Shown piece by piece: positions 11,784-23,420 of a stretch of DNA of 64,000 bases. The DNA is from Bimastos eiseni. Lineage: Eukaryota; Annelida; Clitellata; Crassiclitellata; Lumbricidae. The position numbers were made by a program, and so were the translations under genes. The stretch spans positions 40,819,513 to 40,883,512 of the forward strand of contig OY365809.1 in assembly GCA_959347315.1 (NCBI GenBank). The letters run 5' to 3'. The notes beneath the pieces were generated by a model. It was not told where the DNA came from, made no database searches, and saw nothing but the letters and a program-made list of their open reading frames with translations. The first letter of the stretch is position 1, and the number at the start of each line of letters is the position of its first letter.

Positions 11784-13586
11784 ATGCGACCGCTCAAGAA
11801 ATCTGTCGAAGCCACGATGTTGACATTACCACAATATCAGTTCTGGTTGGACGCCATCAAAAGCGACGATACTCAAAGCGTCCGACTGATTCTCGAATCA
11901 TCCGATTACCTATCAAAATTAAAATTACTGAATGGAAGATTTCAGTTCGCAGCAACCCGAAGTGAGGCCATTTTAACTACGAAACGTCTAAAGATCGTCA
12001 GACCATTTTCATTGGCTGTGATGTACGGGTCGTTAGAAGTGTGTGACGTCATGATACAAAATGACGTCAATGTTTTCCTTCAGGAAGCTAAAGATTACAA
12101 CGTGTTTCATTGCTTGGTCTGCGTTGCTTTTTTTCGGCCGAAATATGAACAGGGAGTTATTAGAACTTATAATAAGTTGTGCGAGATGCTTCCTGAAGAA
12201 AAGGTCGCAAGTCTTCTTCGTATGGAAGACGAAATTGGATTGAGACCTATGGAATTTGCCGCACACCTCGGCACACTCCAGTTGATGATGGCGCTGTGGG
12301 AAACCAGTGGAGTTTACATGGTGAGGCAGGATATCGTTGGAGTGTTTCTTTACAAGTGGTACGATATAACAGAATACATGACACTTGAATCGGACAAGGC
12401 CCGGCATTTTCTTAAGAGTCCTCTGCAGTTCATGGTCTACCTTGACCGTGTACCATTCTATTCGGAAGCTGGTCGACAGGTACTCAATGAATCGATCATT
12501 TCCGATTGGATAGCGAGGTCTGTAAGGAGTAAGCGTTATATATTCATATATTGGCTTCTTTTGAAGCTAGTCTATACCTGCTCGTTTTCCATCTATCAGA
12601 TGTTTTTAAGTGAGACACTGATACCTTATCGAAGTGAGGACTACGAAAATTCGAGGAACTTGTCATACACTGTGTGCGAAAGCTATTCATATTTTTCATT
12701 CACCGGTGGATTGAAGATCTTTCTTGAAACATATCTCATTATACATTCTGTAATGATTCTCTTCTATTACATTGTGTCTTTCATTATGAGCTCAAAGAAT
12801 AGTAAATTGTTTTTCGCTCTGTCAAGGGATATTCAGGGGAGAAGCAAAGACCGGGCTTTTGATTGTCTCTCAGTTTTACAACAATACGTCAACGCTTTCT
12901 ACGCACTCATGGTCCTCACTGAGATAATTATTCTCGACCATCCAACGAAACAGAGCGCCTTGTTCCTCACTTATGTCCATGTGATTCAAACGCCTATCAT
13001 TTTGGTCTCCATAATGCAATGCATGGCTGTATTCGACACCGTTGGACACGTGGTTGTATACATACAAAAAATGACGGACACTTTCTTTTTGTTTATTGGG
13101 ATAACAGTGGTTTTGATGATCTGCTTTGTCCGGCTTTTCGTTCTACTGTCTCAAAAAGTCTACAGTCATTGCATCGTGGAGTTTTCTGGATACGCTACTA
13201 CCTTCTACACAACCGGATTGATATTCTACGATATGCAGGATCTGAGACAGCTCGAAATAGATTCACCGTTTGGCATATATTGCGCTCATGTGGTATTCGT
13301 ATTTACAGTCCCTATACTCTTCTACAATCTCCTAATTGCGTTATTCTCTGACGAGGTGAGTCACGTCTACGAAAACAAATCAGTGATCGTCTCGATCAAT
13401 CAGATCTGGGCTGTGGGAGAGATGGACTTCGTATTTAGCAGTATTCCTGTATCATCGATATTGTATCGCTACAAGGCTAAGCATAGAATTCAGAACAATT
13501 TTGTCTGTGTTGCAGATCGAATCTATCTAATAGCGAGGGTGAGTGCTAGAAAACAAAGGCGTGAAGTCAAAGGGTCTAAAGACTAA
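11784..13586 (+). CDS. TRP-like ion channel, subfamily A, unit 2
   Basis: 600 residues from the family ATG (MRPLKKSVEATML). The frame stays open 44 codons further upstream to 11652, but that part has no similarity to the other leaders and straddles the predicted splice acceptor, so it is treated as non-coding. Domain layout matches unit 1: ankyrin-like N-terminus, DIVGVFLYKWYDITEY linker, six membrane segments, TGLIFYDMQDL pore loop, ALFSDEV and NQIW after S6. The S1-S2 loop is one residue longer than in unit 1 and carries an NLS sequon. S4-S5 differs most from unit 1 (AVFDTVGHVVVYIQKMTDTFF). The C-terminal tail KQRREVKGSKD is basic. Confidence 0.85.
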   Translation: MRPLKKSVEATMLTLPQYQFWLDAIKSDDTQSVRLILESSDYLSKLKLLNGRFQFAATRSEAILTTKRLKIVRPFSLAVMYGSLEVCDVMIQNDVNVFLQEAKDYNVFHCLVCVAFFRPKYEQGVIRTYNKLCEMLPEEKVASLLRMEDEIGLRPMEFAAHLGTLQLMMALWETSGVYMVRQDIVGVFLYKWYDITEYMTLESDKARHFLKSPLQFMVYLDRVPFYSEAGRQVLNESIISDWIARSVRSKRYIFIYWLLLKLVYTCSFSIYQMFLSETLIPYRSEDYENSRNLSYTVCESYSYFSFTGGLKIFLETYLIIHSVMILFYYIVSFIMSSKNSKLFFALSRDIQGRSKDRAFDCLSVLQQYVNAFYALMVLTEIIILDHPTKQSALFLTYVHVIQTPIILVSIMQCMAVFDTVGHVVVYIQKMTDTFFLFIGITVVLMICFVRLFVLLSQKVYSHCIVEFSGYATTFYTTGLIFYDMQDLRQLEIDSPFGIYCAHVVFVFTVPILFYNLLIALFSDEVSHVYENKSVIVSINQIWAVGEMDFVFSSIPVSSILYRYKAKHRIQNNFVCVADRIYLIARVSARKQRREVKGSKD

Positions 13587-13695
13587 TAAAAAAAATTTTT
13601 AACTTATATTTCTGTATGAGAAGTTCAGTTGTAATATTTCACATAAATTATATGTTTTATAAACACGGTGAACGGAAAAAAGTGTTGTATGCAAG

Positions 13696-14555
13696 ACGTG
13701 AAATTTCAAGACCATGACGAGACCGAGACAGTGAGGTGCCGAGACCGAGACCGAGACAGTGAGCTACCAAGACCGTGACACTAGGTTCAAGACAGTACGA
13801 GACAATACGAGACTGTAAAAGACAAGTGATCTTATGTAAAATGCTGTAAGGTACTAATCTATCAGTTTTCGGGAATAATGTTCATTTGTAATTACAACTT
13901 GAAACTTATAATGTATATAGTACCAATTCCTGAGAACAGCTTTTATATTGTCGCGTTTTATCATTTTCGATATCTCTTCGTCGGTCTATCGTCTGAATAG
14001 TAGAAAGAATGCCTCATTAGACACATCTGAAATCTTCTAAACGATTTTATACAAGCAAATTCGATACCAAATGCCAACCGAAATTAAAAATATGTGCATA
14101 TCCTTACTCACCCTGAGAAACTCGAAGTTGTTCCGTTCGATTCGGTAATGGTGGTTTTACATTAATGACAAACGGCACGCCATATCTATTGTTTTGGCAA
14201 TAACTTCAAATAGCGTAAACGCAAACTTTACAATTTCAGGTCCTCTCTCAGACATTTTTCCACTCTAAGATAATTGAATTGATTTCAGTATCATGTGACT
14301 CGCGCGTTAACCAGAATTACCGTTTCTCGTAGACTTTGGTTTCTGTTCTAGCGCAAGATTCTAAGACGGTTAACGCGAAACATGTCGCTCGAGACTGCTT
14401 GTTCGAGACAGAACAAGACTTTCACTTCAATACAGTTTCTAAAATTCGAGACACTACTGCAAGACCGAGACAACAGGCTTCCGAGACCGTGACACTAAAA
14501 ACTGTCTCGAGACGTCTCGAGACCGAGACAGACCGAGACACTGTCTCGAGACCAT
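13696..14555. mobile_element. Possible non-autonomous element with GAGACC-rich ends
   Basis: Both ends are built from GAGAC/GAGACC words (13696-13830 and 14370-14555). The right end is rich in the palindrome GTCTCGAGAC. About 540 bases of ordinary AT-rich DNA lie between. Short repeats concentrated at both termini suggest a non-autonomous DNA transposon, but no clean terminal inverted repeat or target duplication could be defined by eye. The element sits in the 3' flank of unit 2. Confidence 0.35.
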
Positions 14556-15995
14556 ACAACTCTGATAAAAAGCTCTGATAAAAAGCGAACTAGAAATAGC
14601 CTACTGTAATAATTTTTCCAATACTGCGTGCATTTTAATCAAATATGAGAAATATTTATGTTAACTTGTTGTTTGCTATTTTCTCATGTTTTTCTGGTTA
14701 CCAAATAAAATTGAATTGAATTGAATTGAAATGTGAAAAAACTTCAATTTAATTATCATGAAGCGCATCTTTACCATTTATTATTTACAATGTGTGTTGA
14801 GAATGTCCCCCCCCCCCGGCCTCAACACACCGACCAGGATGCGCTCGCCATTCAGTAATTGCTGAGTCAATTACAACTTGAGCAAATTCGTCTCCCATGT
14901 GCATAACTTTCTACAACACGCTTATTCATAAAATCTGGATAGTAGTGCAAGAATAAGTTTACAAGACAAAGGTACGAGACGTTGGAGAACTGCGAGTTTG
15001 CGTGTTAATTCTTGAGAGGTATTGAGTACGGGGACCAAGAGCGTTAGTGAGAGAGCGAGTTCGAGTTAATTATGGAGTCAAAGGAATAAAGTGCGAGTTG
15101 TTTATAGGGCCTATATATATACATGTATATATCATATTATATTATATACATGACAAAGTAGGCATAAGTAGGCCTACACGTGTTTGACATTGTGGTGAGG
15201 AGCTGAATTGGTTTTTCATTGACTTTTAGTTCATTCTCGTCGTTAGTGCGTTGAGAAAGAGAGAAGAATGAGGAACTTTTTGGCACAGGTGTGCCGTCAA
15301 TAGGCTGCAACACACTCCAATCCTCACAGCCCACAGCCCTCCGTTCAACCACATCGCTCAACTCGGTCCTCTTCCACCATCACACTGCCCCTCCCTTCCG
15401 TCACTTCATCACAAATCACTCCATAGCTACTGTGGCCAACGTAGAGAATGGGACAAGCCATTTATCGTCAAGTCGAGCAACGGGGAATGATCCGTAGTAT
15501 AACTTTTTTAACGATAACGATAACGATAATTTTATTGTAACAAAACCAAATCAATTGACTCAATGACTTGTAACATAATAAAGATATAAAATATGAATTT
15601 ACTTGTGAGATCCATCATCAACGCCACCCATTTTAGCGTTTCATTAAGGGCGAACAACATTAAGATCCCCAATTAGGCCTACCAGTGCGAGATTGTTGTA
15701 TTGTTGAATTGCAATAACTTTCAGCATCGCTGTAGTCGTGTATTAAGCACTGTCCCATTATCCACGTCAGTCACCTTCAATGTTCCCTCTAATTCTTAGG
15801 AGATAAACAGTCTGCGCAAGAGATATTGGTTAACACCTTTGTGCGCAGGTCAGAGCTGGATGCGATTATAGCTAAATTAAGATCATACCCCAAAAAGACT
15901 ATGGTAAGTTCTGATAACCTAAGAAAGTTCTCTCGTCTTAAAATAAAGAAGGAGACGTCTCAGCTAAGTAGATAAAGTTTCTCGAGTAGGGTAGG
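14556..15995. other. Intergenic DNA without recognised genes
   Basis: Holds a short poly-C run at about 14808-14818, a GATAAC microrepeat near 15512-15530 and no supportable gene. A 74-codon minus-strand frame at 15137-15361 shows no recognisable domain. Confidence 0.6.
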
Positions 15996-16179
15996 CAGGG
16001 CCGTACTGAGGGCGTAGCCAGCAGTGCCGTGGCACAGGGCGCAAATATAGAAGGGGCGCAAATTTCAGGATGGAATAACTTTAATTATTCCACAAATTAA
16101 TTCTTTCTTGAAAATGTGGAGCGCCAGATTAGGCCATAATGCCAGGCACAGGACGCAATTATAGCTTGGTGCGGCCCTG
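15996..16179. mobile_element. hAT-type MITE with perfect 8-bp target duplication
   Basis: A 184-bp element beginning CAGGGCCGTA and ending GCGGCCCTG (imperfect terminal inverted repeats). It is flanked on both sides by AGGGTAGG (15988-15995 and 16180-16187). An 8-bp target duplication and CAGGG-type ends are characteristic of hAT superfamily elements. No coding capacity. A second copy is at 56670-56862. Confidence 0.85.
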
Positions 16180-16299
16180 AGGGTAGGCCACAGTCGATTA
16201 GAAGACTAGAATTGCGAAGTTTCCTAAAATGAAATCGTGACTCGTTATCAAGACCCGTGTGCGCGCGCACGTGTATGCACGCAGCTAAGAGGGAACATC

Positions 16300-16607
16300 T
16301 GACTCACCTTTTCTCTCTTTAAATTCCTCAATGCAGCCGACGATCATCGGTTATGGGTCTTTTGGATTAATCACGGTCCACCATCGACCTGTTTTGACTG
16401 AGCCTGATTTGTGAGTGACAGAACAATAGAGGGTTGGACCATTTTAATGGTGAAGGTCATTATATTGCAGCTGATTCATGCGCAAATATTTACCCTGACC
16501 AAGGGATTCTAACCTTCCCACGATTTGGCGTTGGACAAACTCACCCATATGAAATTGTATCCCAAGCAAAGGTTGAATGCAAGCCATATCTGTTGTCAAT
16601 CCAGCTC

Positions 16608-16658
<51 letters not shown>

Positions 16659-17283
16659 TGACCTAATTTAAAACTGACAAAAAGCGGATGTTACATGGTA
16701 CAGTTTAAACGGATGATAGCAAGTTGCATAGTTAACAACATCTATTAGGCCTAGGAGGTCAAGCAAATTATATTTGTTGTCAATATGACTTCTATTTAAT
16801 CTCTAATTGAATAATGCTAGACACAATTAAATGACCATCATAATCACTGCTATCGTGAATTGTATTAATAGCATTAATATCTTTAATGATAAGTCAGTTT
16901 AATGGTAATCAAAAAAGGACGCAAGCAATAATATTCTCGTGAAAGAAGACTTTTCTAATAGCTGGGTAGAATCAAGATTCGATCGTTGATTAATTGAATT
17001 CATTGAATCAATAATTTAATTCACAATGACTTGATTTATTAAATACACAAATGGATTATTCTCCCATATCACTGAAAGATATTCCCCCAAGGAAGTTTTG
17101 GAAGCATTCTGCTTCCACAGACATGCCTCTGACCCTGACGCTGACGCCAGTTACCTCTTACGTATCTAGTGTTTAGTTCACAAAGTTGAAGCAGTGCAGT
17201 ATGGTGCGTATGTCTGCTAATCAATGTGCATTAATTTTGTGTACATTTGCTCTTAATTAGGCTAATGCATTTCTTTTTGCTTG
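16300..17283 (+). repeat. Upstream module of array unit 3 (relic unit)
   Basis: Matches the unit 1 and 2 modules (GAGTGACAGAACAATAGAGG near 16414; TTACCCTGACC near 16491), interrupted by an (AAT)n tract and about 500 bases not shared with the other units. This shows that the unit was once complete at its 5' side. Confidence 0.6.
16607..16658. repeat. (AAT)n microsatellite
   Basis: About 17 perfect AAT repeats inside the unit 3 upstream module. Confidence 0.95.
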
Positions 17284-18450
17284 ATCGAGTTATAGTTAAT
17301 TGTCAACGTGTCAAAGTGCAATGCGTATGTCTGTCTATTCGTCTTTATGTAAGTCTGCAATTTGCAGTTTGTTGGCCTATGTTTGCCTTTGACAATACTT
17401 CTTAGTGGGGTGGTTTAAAGGTCAGTAGGCTCCATGGTGATCCTTTGGTGAGACCCTCGTGGTCTGTGCTACAAAAAGAGGAAGAGGTGACACAGGACAC
17501 AAGCAGCTGTGTAATTTTTCGGTAAAGCGAAGTAGGCTAAATTGAGTGTTCTAATCTATTATGTGAATTTCCGCAATCCTTATAGCCTTATTCCGATAAA
17601 ACTAAGTGCATCAATAGATTGTCACTTATAAGAAAGATTGAAGGATGTCATAGGGAAAGAAAAGGTTTAAGGTGAAGGTAAGATCTAGGGTAAGGTCTGG
17701 GGTGAAGGTATTGGCTTAGCGTAGCACGGTATCCGATTCATGTGCTTTGGAGTTGATACAGTTTAAAACGCAATAATTAATATCAATTTACGTTCAATTT
17801 CATTGGTGGACTTTCCCTTTGATGGATTCCATAAACTTTAAAATGTTTAACAAAAAAATGAGTCAAAAAAGACTTTTCTGAGAATAAGACATGTCTTCAT
17901 GGTAGCCTTTGCGTTCGTAATCAATTGGAATGAGCATTTTGTATTCTGTAGAGTTTTAAAATGATGAGATTTTCAGCAGATTCTTCTCGAACTTTTCTTG
18001 TGAAATGTGAGCCTATGGCTCTTTGGTAAATAAATTCAATAATTTCTTTCATAATTATCTTCCTAGTAACAGTTCGCACAAGTTTTAATCCTGCATAGAT
18101 CTTTTCTGCAACAGGCCCTACGCCTATATAACATATTAAGCCTAATTGAATAATTTGCCAGAAAATTCATTTTATTTCCTTGTTTTTTCATCAGAATTCA
18201 AAATATTTTCATTCCGACATCTAGACATATATGATAGAAGGAGTCCAGTGTATAATGAAATTAAACAATAATAATAATTCATCTTGAACATAATTATTGT
18301 CTTGCGACACTTATTACAAAGTAGGTCATCAGAGTGAGATTAGTATTTGACATCGAATTGATTCATTCTTTATGACACGTCTCACTCTCTAAAGTCTAAA
18401 CAGTTCCAAAACTACATTCGCATCTCTATTGATCAAATAAACGTCCACAG
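17284..18450 (+). promoter_or_regulatory. Unit 3 promoter cassette, untranslated exon and intron (relic)
   Basis: Degraded ATCGAGTTATAGTTAAT element (from 17284), GTCAGTA (17421-17427), and a donor whose preceding bases have drifted to GAA|GTAGG (intron from 17532). The acceptor GTCCACAG ends at 18450. The cassette is largely preserved although the gene behind it is broken. Confidence 0.5.
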
Positions 18451-18510
18451 ATATCTTATCTTCGGTGGTTGCGACTTCAATATTCAGCCTTTGTATATCA
18501 GCAACTCCAC

Positions 18511-18695
18511 ATGGGACCAATCAAAAAAACTATTCAATGGATGATGCTGACACTACCGCAATACCAGTTCTGGTTGGATGCTATTGAAAGCGACGATACT
18601 CGAAGCGTCTGTCTGACTGAATCTTGAATAATCCGATTATCTGAAAAAATTTAATTACTGAGCGGAAGATTTCGGTTCATGTATCTACCCGAACT
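18511..18695 (+). pseudogene. Truncated relic of a subfamily A channel gene, unit 3
   Basis: Only about 60 codons survive. The family start and the first residues are clear (MMLTLPQYQFWLDAIESDDTRSV), then a stop at 18625-18627, with further frame disruptions through the segment equivalent to LILESSDYLKKSKLLNGRF. Similarity to the gene stops at about 18695, where sequence belonging to the upstream module of unit 4 begins (CTTCTCGATAT...GTTGCAA, also at 29072). The gene was cut by a deletion or an unequal exchange at a duplication joint. Confidence 0.85.
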
Positions 18696-18870
18696 TCTCG
18701 ATATTTAGGTTGCAAAGAAAGTTACCGAGCTGAGGCTCACCAGTTGGCCTCAGGTTTATTGGTACGAATCGATTTGACAATTTGTCTTTCATGTAATCCG
18801 TTTAGTTTGACCATTAGTTAAATGTCATCTTCTAATTGATTTATATTTGCTTCCAATAAATGTCATCATT
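18696..18870 (+). repeat. Upstream module of array unit 4
   Basis: Aligns with sequence upstream of unit 6 (from 29072) and more loosely with units 7 (35010) and 8 (39960): GTTGCAA(A/G)GAAAGTTACCGAG, then CACCAGTTG..., then AATCGATTTGACA. Units 4, 6, 7 and 8 therefore share a module type distinct from units 1-3. Confidence 0.6.
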
Positions 18871-21046
18871 CTCGAGTAATAGTCAACAGCCACCGTGTTA
18901 TAGAATAAGTCCGCTATGCAGCCTGCATGCCAATCTGCCTGAATTCATGTCTGTCAACATATTGTAAGCCTATGATTTTCGGTTGCCATTGGTTGCAGTG
19001 CTTATACATATTGTTGTTATGCTAGTCGACCGTGAGTGTACATTTGCATGCCATTTCAATGCTCATTATGTAGTTCAGCTGTCAGTAATTACAGACATCT
19101 GACTGTGCTTCACGAAGGAACGACGACAGCGAAAACCGCTTAAACACTATCGTCACACACACTCACACACACACACACACACACACGGTCAACTGTGTCT
19201 TGAAACCGAGTGGTAAGGTAGGTTGAAGCAAGTTATAGAAATCTGATCTAATCTGATCTTAAGACATGAACGGCGTCATGGTAATAAAATTCTTGGTATT
19301 AAAAGATGGTGCAAAGCAACCAGTTAGTTTTAGATGAAATAGGATCTCAAACGGGGCAACTGAGGCCGTCAAGAACTATTCATGGTAAAATTCGAAATGC
19401 AGATTATATTTAAGAGGTTTGATTGAGAAGGTTTTCTTTGTGTGAAGGAACCTGCTCGGAAATGCTTAGCAGGAAGACGAGTCAGAAATAAATTTATGTA
19501 AAAACGAGTTCCAGGTCACTTGAGCTTATGACTGCAATAAATTGGCGTCCATACGATCGTAAGTTTATTATTAGTATTTAAAAAATAGTCGCATCGCATG
19601 TTCTCCAATAATTGCTATTCACTGGTCTCATCGCACAACATTTAATTTGAAATAAAATAATTCGTGTCCACCATATGTTATCTTGACATTTGAATTTAGT
19701 CACGGAATTTTAGCAATATTTGTTTTTCAGCTACATTTACTTTTCGTAATTCACACTAAATCCTTATTTTGCGGTCGAACTTTTTTCTATGGGGGCCACT
19801 ATGTTAATGAAATTAATCATATTTTCTCCCTTTTTACAGAATAAAAATATACATATACAATAAACTGTATGTATTTTTGCACAAGGGCTTACTATTCGTT
19901 GCGTTTCGGATCTAGTTATTCGCTCTTCAGTTTAACAGCTTGAGCGTGATAGGAAAATCGGAATCGGAAATGTAATTTATGATATTAAAATGTGTGCAGT
20001 GATAGAGCTACGATTTCACCTTCCACGATTAGTTGGCATGTAAGCTGCTTCAGTTTAATGTACCAAAATATAATGAGCGATTACGGAATGCAGCTGAAAA
20101 ATCAAAGAATGGTCCTAAGAAAACCAAGCAGTAAGCTTGGCCTACCAACGAAACAAAACCAACCTGAGCGCGACTCCTATGATGAATCGTGATATTTCAG
20201 AACGGATAACGACGCTGTCCACTTTATGGACCTCTGCAAGGAGATCTATGGATGAGACAAAGCCCACAACTCCTTCAAACAAACTGAGGTCCGTCGTGTA
20301 TTCAAGTCCTAAACTGAACCCATCTGCATATCACCAACCACCGCAATTCCTTACGAACGAAGTTGGTCATAACGGATTGGACATAGCCTGCAACTCCTTC
20401 ATATGGACCGTGGTCCGTCGGGTATTAAAGTCCCAAACTGAACGCATGTGTATATCATCAACTAGTGCAAATTCTTACGCACACAGTGGGTCATGATTTA
20501 GTCCTGACCTCAGCGCTTAAGACAGATTGCGTTGGTTAAAACTTCGGAATAGAATGAGCCACGCATATTATTGAGCGTTGCCATATTTAATACAATTCTA
20601 TAATTATGAATGCATGCATGAGATTGGTGGATAGTCCGTTTCTGACACAGTTGTTGTATAAGACGTAGGGGTGCATGTTAGAAAAATCAAGCTATGACAC
20701 GCCGAATACCAGAGGCGGCGAACTCGTTTGCGACACCCAATGACGGGTAAGAAATGTGGGGGGACAAACGTATAACATGTCTCCTCTCAGTAATAGGTGA
20801 GGGGGACCTGTCTCCTATACATCACCGGGATCGACGCCTCTGCCGATTAAAAAAACAGGATATTTAATAATCAGAGAATTGGCCGACATCATAGTCATCT
20901 TATATCTACGCCAGTACCAGAGCTCGTCCATCAGTGGAGCCCCCGCTTTCATATCCGCCGCCCAAGCATTCCGTGCAGCGCCCTTACATAAATTCTCCTT
21001 GTTTTACTCTTGATAAAATAAGTCAACTGCTCTTTTATATCCATAG
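18871..21046 (+). promoter_or_regulatory. Unit 4 promoter cassette, untranslated exon and intron
   Basis: CTCGAGTAATAGTCAACAGC (18871-18890), GTCAGTA (19081-19087), donor at AAG|GTAGG (intron from 19218; GTAAGG at 19213 is an alternative), acceptor TATATCCATAG at 21046. The untranslated exon contains a (CA)n run at 19154-19187. The 1.8-kb intron includes an internal duplication of about 110 bp (20258-20363 and 20386-20495); the single-copy version is in unit 6 (about 30660-30780). Confidence 0.55.
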
Positions 21047-21141
21047 AGTCCCTGATGTGGGGAGTTGGAGGAGACCTTGTATCTTGAACTTTTGTATATC
21101 ATCAACTCAGCATTCGACCACTAAAGAAATCTGCTGAAGAC

Positions 21142-22941
21142 ATGATGTTAACTCTAACGCAATACCAGTTCTGGTTGGACGCCATCAAAAGCGACGATAC
21201 TCAAAGCGTCCGACTGATTCTCGAATCATCCGACAATTTGACCAAATTTAAATTACTGAATGGCAAATTTCAGGTCATAACTACCCAATGTGAGACCAAT
21301 TCGACAGCGAAACGTCACCAGATCGTCAGACCATTTTCATTGGCTGTAATGTACGGATCGCTAGAAGTGTGTGACGTCATGATAAAAAATGACGTCGACG
21401 TTTTTCTTCAGGAGGCTAAAGATTACAATGTGCTTCATTGCTTGGTATGCGTTGCATTTTATCAGCCGAAGTATGAACAGGCGGTTGTTAAAACGTACGA
21501 AAAGCTATGTAAGATGCTTCATGAAGAATGCATCGCAAGTCTTCTTCGTATGGAAGACGAAATTGGATTGAGACCTATGGAATTTGCCGCACATCTTGGC
21601 ACACTTCAGTTGATGATGGCGTTGTGGGAAACTCGTGGAGTTTACATGGTGAGGCAGGATATCGTTGGAGTGTTTCTTTACAAGTGGTACGATATAACAG
21701 AATACATGACACTTGAATCGGACAAGGCCCGGCATTTTCTTAAGAGTCCTCTGCAGTTCATGATTTACCTTGACCGTGTACCATTCTATTCGGAAGCTGG
21801 TCGACAGGTACTCAATGAATCGATCATTGCCGATTGGATAGCGAGGTCAGTAAGGAGTAAGCGTTATGTATTCATATATTGGCTTCTTTTGAAGCTAGTT
21901 TATACCTGCTCGTTTTCCATCTATCAGATGTTTTTAAGTGAGACACTGATACCTTATCGAAGTGAGGACTACGAAAATTCGAGGAACTTGTCATACAATT
22001 TGTGCGAAAGCTATTCATATTTTTCATTCACCGGTGGATTGAAGATCTTTCTTGAAACATATCTCATTATACATTCTGTAATGATTCTCTTCTATTACGT
22101 TGTATCTTTCATTATGAGCTCAAAGAGTAGAAAATTATTTTTCGCCCTCTCAAAGGATGTTCATGGGAGAAGAAAAGATCAGGCTTTTGATTGTCTCTCA
22201 ATTTTAACACAATACGTCAACGCTTTCTACGCATTGATGGTCCTCATTGAGATAATTATTCTCGACCATCCAACGAGGCAGAGCCCCTTGTTTCTCACCT
22301 ATGTCCATTTGATTCAAACGCCTGTCATTCTGGTCTCCATAATGCAATGCATGGCTGTCTCGGAAACCGTTGGACACACCGTTGTATATATTCATGGAAT
22401 GATGAGCACTTTCTTGTTGTTCAGTCGGATAATAATGGCATTGATGTTTTGCTTCGGCCGCCTTTTCATTCTGCTGTCTCAAAGAGTCTACAGTCATTGC
22501 GTCAAGAAATTTTCAGGATACTTCTCTAACTTCTACACAGCCGCATTGATATTCCACGACATGCAGGATCTGAGACAGCTCGAAATAGATTCACCGTTTG
22601 GCATATATTGCGCTCATGTGGCATTCGTGTTTACGGCCGCAATACTCGTCTACAATCTCCAAATTGCTTTATTCGCCGACGAGGTGAATCACATCTACGA
22701 AAACAAATCAGCGATGGTCTCGATTAATCAAATCTGGGCTGTGAGAGAGATAGACTTCGTGTTCAACAGCATTCTTGGAACATTTAAGTTGTATCGTTAC
22801 AAGGCTGAACAAAGAATTCAGGAAAATTTTGTCTGTGTTACTGATCGGATTTATCTCATAGCAAGAGTGAGCGCTATAGAAAAGAACGACCTCAAATCAA
22901 AGTGTCAACAGACGAACAGCCTTCGAAATAAAAACAGATGA
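21142..22941 (+). CDS. TRP-like ion channel, subfamily A, unit 4
   Basis: 599 residues. The ATG used by most paralogues is ATT here (21112-21114), so translation must begin at the ATG-ATG pair at 21142, shortening the N-terminus by about ten residues without touching the first ankyrin-like segment. The N-terminal part (ESSDNLTKFKLLNGKFQ, KNDVDVFLQEAKDYNVLHC) is closest to unit 6, whereas the linker through S1-S3 is closest to units 1 and 2, indicating a mosaic gene. The pore loop reads TAALIFHDMQDL: the glycine conserved in every other A gene is alanine. S6 is followed by ALFADEV and NQIW. Confidence 0.85.
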   Translation: MMLTLTQYQFWLDAIKSDDTQSVRLILESSDNLTKFKLLNGKFQVITTQCETNSTAKRHQIVRPFSLAVMYGSLEVCDVMIKNDVDVFLQEAKDYNVLHCLVCVAFYQPKYEQAVVKTYEKLCKMLHEECIASLLRMEDEIGLRPMEFAAHLGTLQLMMALWETRGVYMVRQDIVGVFLYKWYDITEYMTLESDKARHFLKSPLQFMIYLDRVPFYSEAGRQVLNESIIADWIARSVRSKRYVFIYWLLLKLVYTCSFSIYQMFLSETLIPYRSEDYENSRNLSYNLCESYSYFSFTGGLKIFLETYLIIHSVMILFYYVVSFIMSSKSRKLFFALSKDVHGRRKDQAFDCLSILTQYVNAFYALMVLIEIIILDHPTRQSPLFLTYVHLIQTPVILVSIMQCMAVSETVGHTVVYIHGMMSTFLLFSRIIMALMFCFGRLFILLSQRVYSHCVKKFSGYFSNFYTAALIFHDMQDLRQLEIDSPFGIYCAHVAFVFTAAILVYNLQIALFADEVNHIYENKSAMVSINQIWAVREIDFVFNSILGTFKLYRYKAEQRIQENFVCVTDRIYLIARVSAIEKNDLKSKCQQTNSLRNKNR

Positions 22942-23420
22942 CTCTGTAGGAGAATTTAATTTCAGTTGTGCTATATATGTCTTATAATATATATATATGT
23001 ATGTTGATGTGTATATATATATATATATATCATGCACATTATGATAAATTAAATTGTGTTCGTATTACTTATAATACAATATTGCTCTTTTCACACTTTC
23101 GATTATGCCTGTAATGTTTAGGGACAAATTCGACAGTGGGGGGTTGACGATGGCCTTTGCAAAGTTTGATTGGTTGTTACTTCCATTTTGGACAAAATAT
23201 TGGGTGTCATGAAGAAATTATTATAGGAGACCCATCTTCTCGAGACTTGTCAATTGCAGCGGTTTCAAAGTTGTCTAACAAAGAACTAGAAGCCATGCCA
23301 GTTTATGATTTGTCGTGTTTTCTTTGTTCTTCGTTTCACATCATGGATCCATACGATTTAGACCATGGTATTTACTTAAGTAAAGATATTCCTACAGCAT
23401 TTCTGATGAAATGAATAAAA
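22942..23420 (+). other. Unit 4 3' flank with candidate poly(A) signal
   Basis: Contains TA-rich microsatellites (about 22986-23030) and AATAAA at 23414-23419, matching the placement after unit 1. An 85-codon frame at 23157-23414 is not conserved as a frame in the unit 1 flank and is not considered coding. Confidence 0.5.
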
